A stretch of 17,030 nucleotides of DNA from positions 102,029 through 119,058 of the forward strand of contig DISF01000018.1 in NCBI GenBank assembly GCA_002421985.1, given 5' to 3'. This stretch comes from Roseovarius sp. UBA6217. GTDB taxonomy: Bacteria > Pseudomonadota > Alphaproteobacteria > Rhodobacterales > Rhodobacteraceae. Positions 16,978 to 17,030 of this stretch are shown here, piece after piece (within the stretch, counting starts at the first letter, position 1; every line of letters starts with the position of its first letter). Under the pieces are notes generated by a model. It did no database searches, had not been told where the DNA came from, and saw only the letters and a list, made by a program, of their open reading frames with translations. A program made the position numbers and the translations under genes.

Positions 16978-17030
16978 TCACGCGACGGGCCCGCCTGTCT
17001 GCGTTTGGCCTTGAGCGGTCATTGGGGTCT
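16978..17030 (-). CDS. Possible C-terminal end of a minus-strand gene (cut by window edge)
   Basis: Reading leftward from the right edge, one frame stays open for 17 codons and ends with TGA at 16978-16980. The last residues would be TPMTAQGQTQTGGPVA. This short hydrophilic tail could be the end of a gene converging on the DUF2125 gene 16 bases away, but it is too short to be sure. No product can be named. Confidence 0.25.
   Translation of the reverse strand, partial: TPMTAQGQTQTGGPVA

Overview
The window is a GC-rich, gene-dense chromosomal segment. It most likely comes from an alphaproteobacterium of the Rhodobacteraceae (Roseobacter/Rhodobacter lineage). The reasons are the high GC content in third codon positions, a DUF2125-type protein beside a gamma-glutamylcyclotransferase, a fused MaeB-type malic enzyme next to propionyl-CoA synthetase, and a single-copy ExbB/OmpA-like pair. 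This placement is inferred from protein style, not from a marker gene. I see no rRNA, tRNA, CRISPR array, insertion sequence or prophage. No stretch longer than 300 bases lacks a gene.

Layout, left to right. (1) 1-2864, minus strand: maeB, then a 204-base gap carrying several TTTGCAAA-type palindromes, then the 5' end of prpE, which runs off the left edge. This is a C3/C4 carbon-assimilation block, and the palindromes look like operators of a ScfR/RamB-type acyl-CoA-sensing regulator. (2) 3129-4493, plus strand: an exported SPOR-domain protein. (3) 4503-6249, minus strand: a P-loop sulfotransferase followed by a divergent GAPDH paralogue, with a perfect 12-base palindrome between them. (4) 6383-7909, plus strand: htpX behind a near-consensus heat-shock (RpoH) promoter, then a hot-dog-fold thioesterase. 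(5) 7910-8038: a convergent gap filled by a long interrupted inverted repeat. (6) 8039-9609: a methyltransferase-like gene and gloB, divergent. (7) 9768-12104, plus strand: clpA, starting with GTG and without an adjacent clpS. (8) 12276-15888, minus strand: gamma-glutamylcyclotransferase, then a four-TM ExbB/MotA-like channel protein and, one base after its stop codon, a MotB/OmpA-like partner with about 460 proline-free residues predicted as coiled coil. (9) 15960-16961, plus strand: a DUF2125 protein. The right edge may hold the last codons of a minus-strand gene.

Most genes are housekeeping: propionate/malate metabolism, triose phosphate oxidation, envelope proteolysis, methylglyoxal detoxification, protein quality control and glutathione turnover. 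The best candidate for an under-described system is the ExbB-like/OmpA-like pair at 12276-15297. It has the parts of a proton-driven, peptidoglycan-anchored 5:2-type motor but is neither flagellar MotAB nor Tol/Exb. The most interesting non-coding signals are the prpE operators, the htpX RpoH promoter and the structured convergent spacer at 7923-8030.
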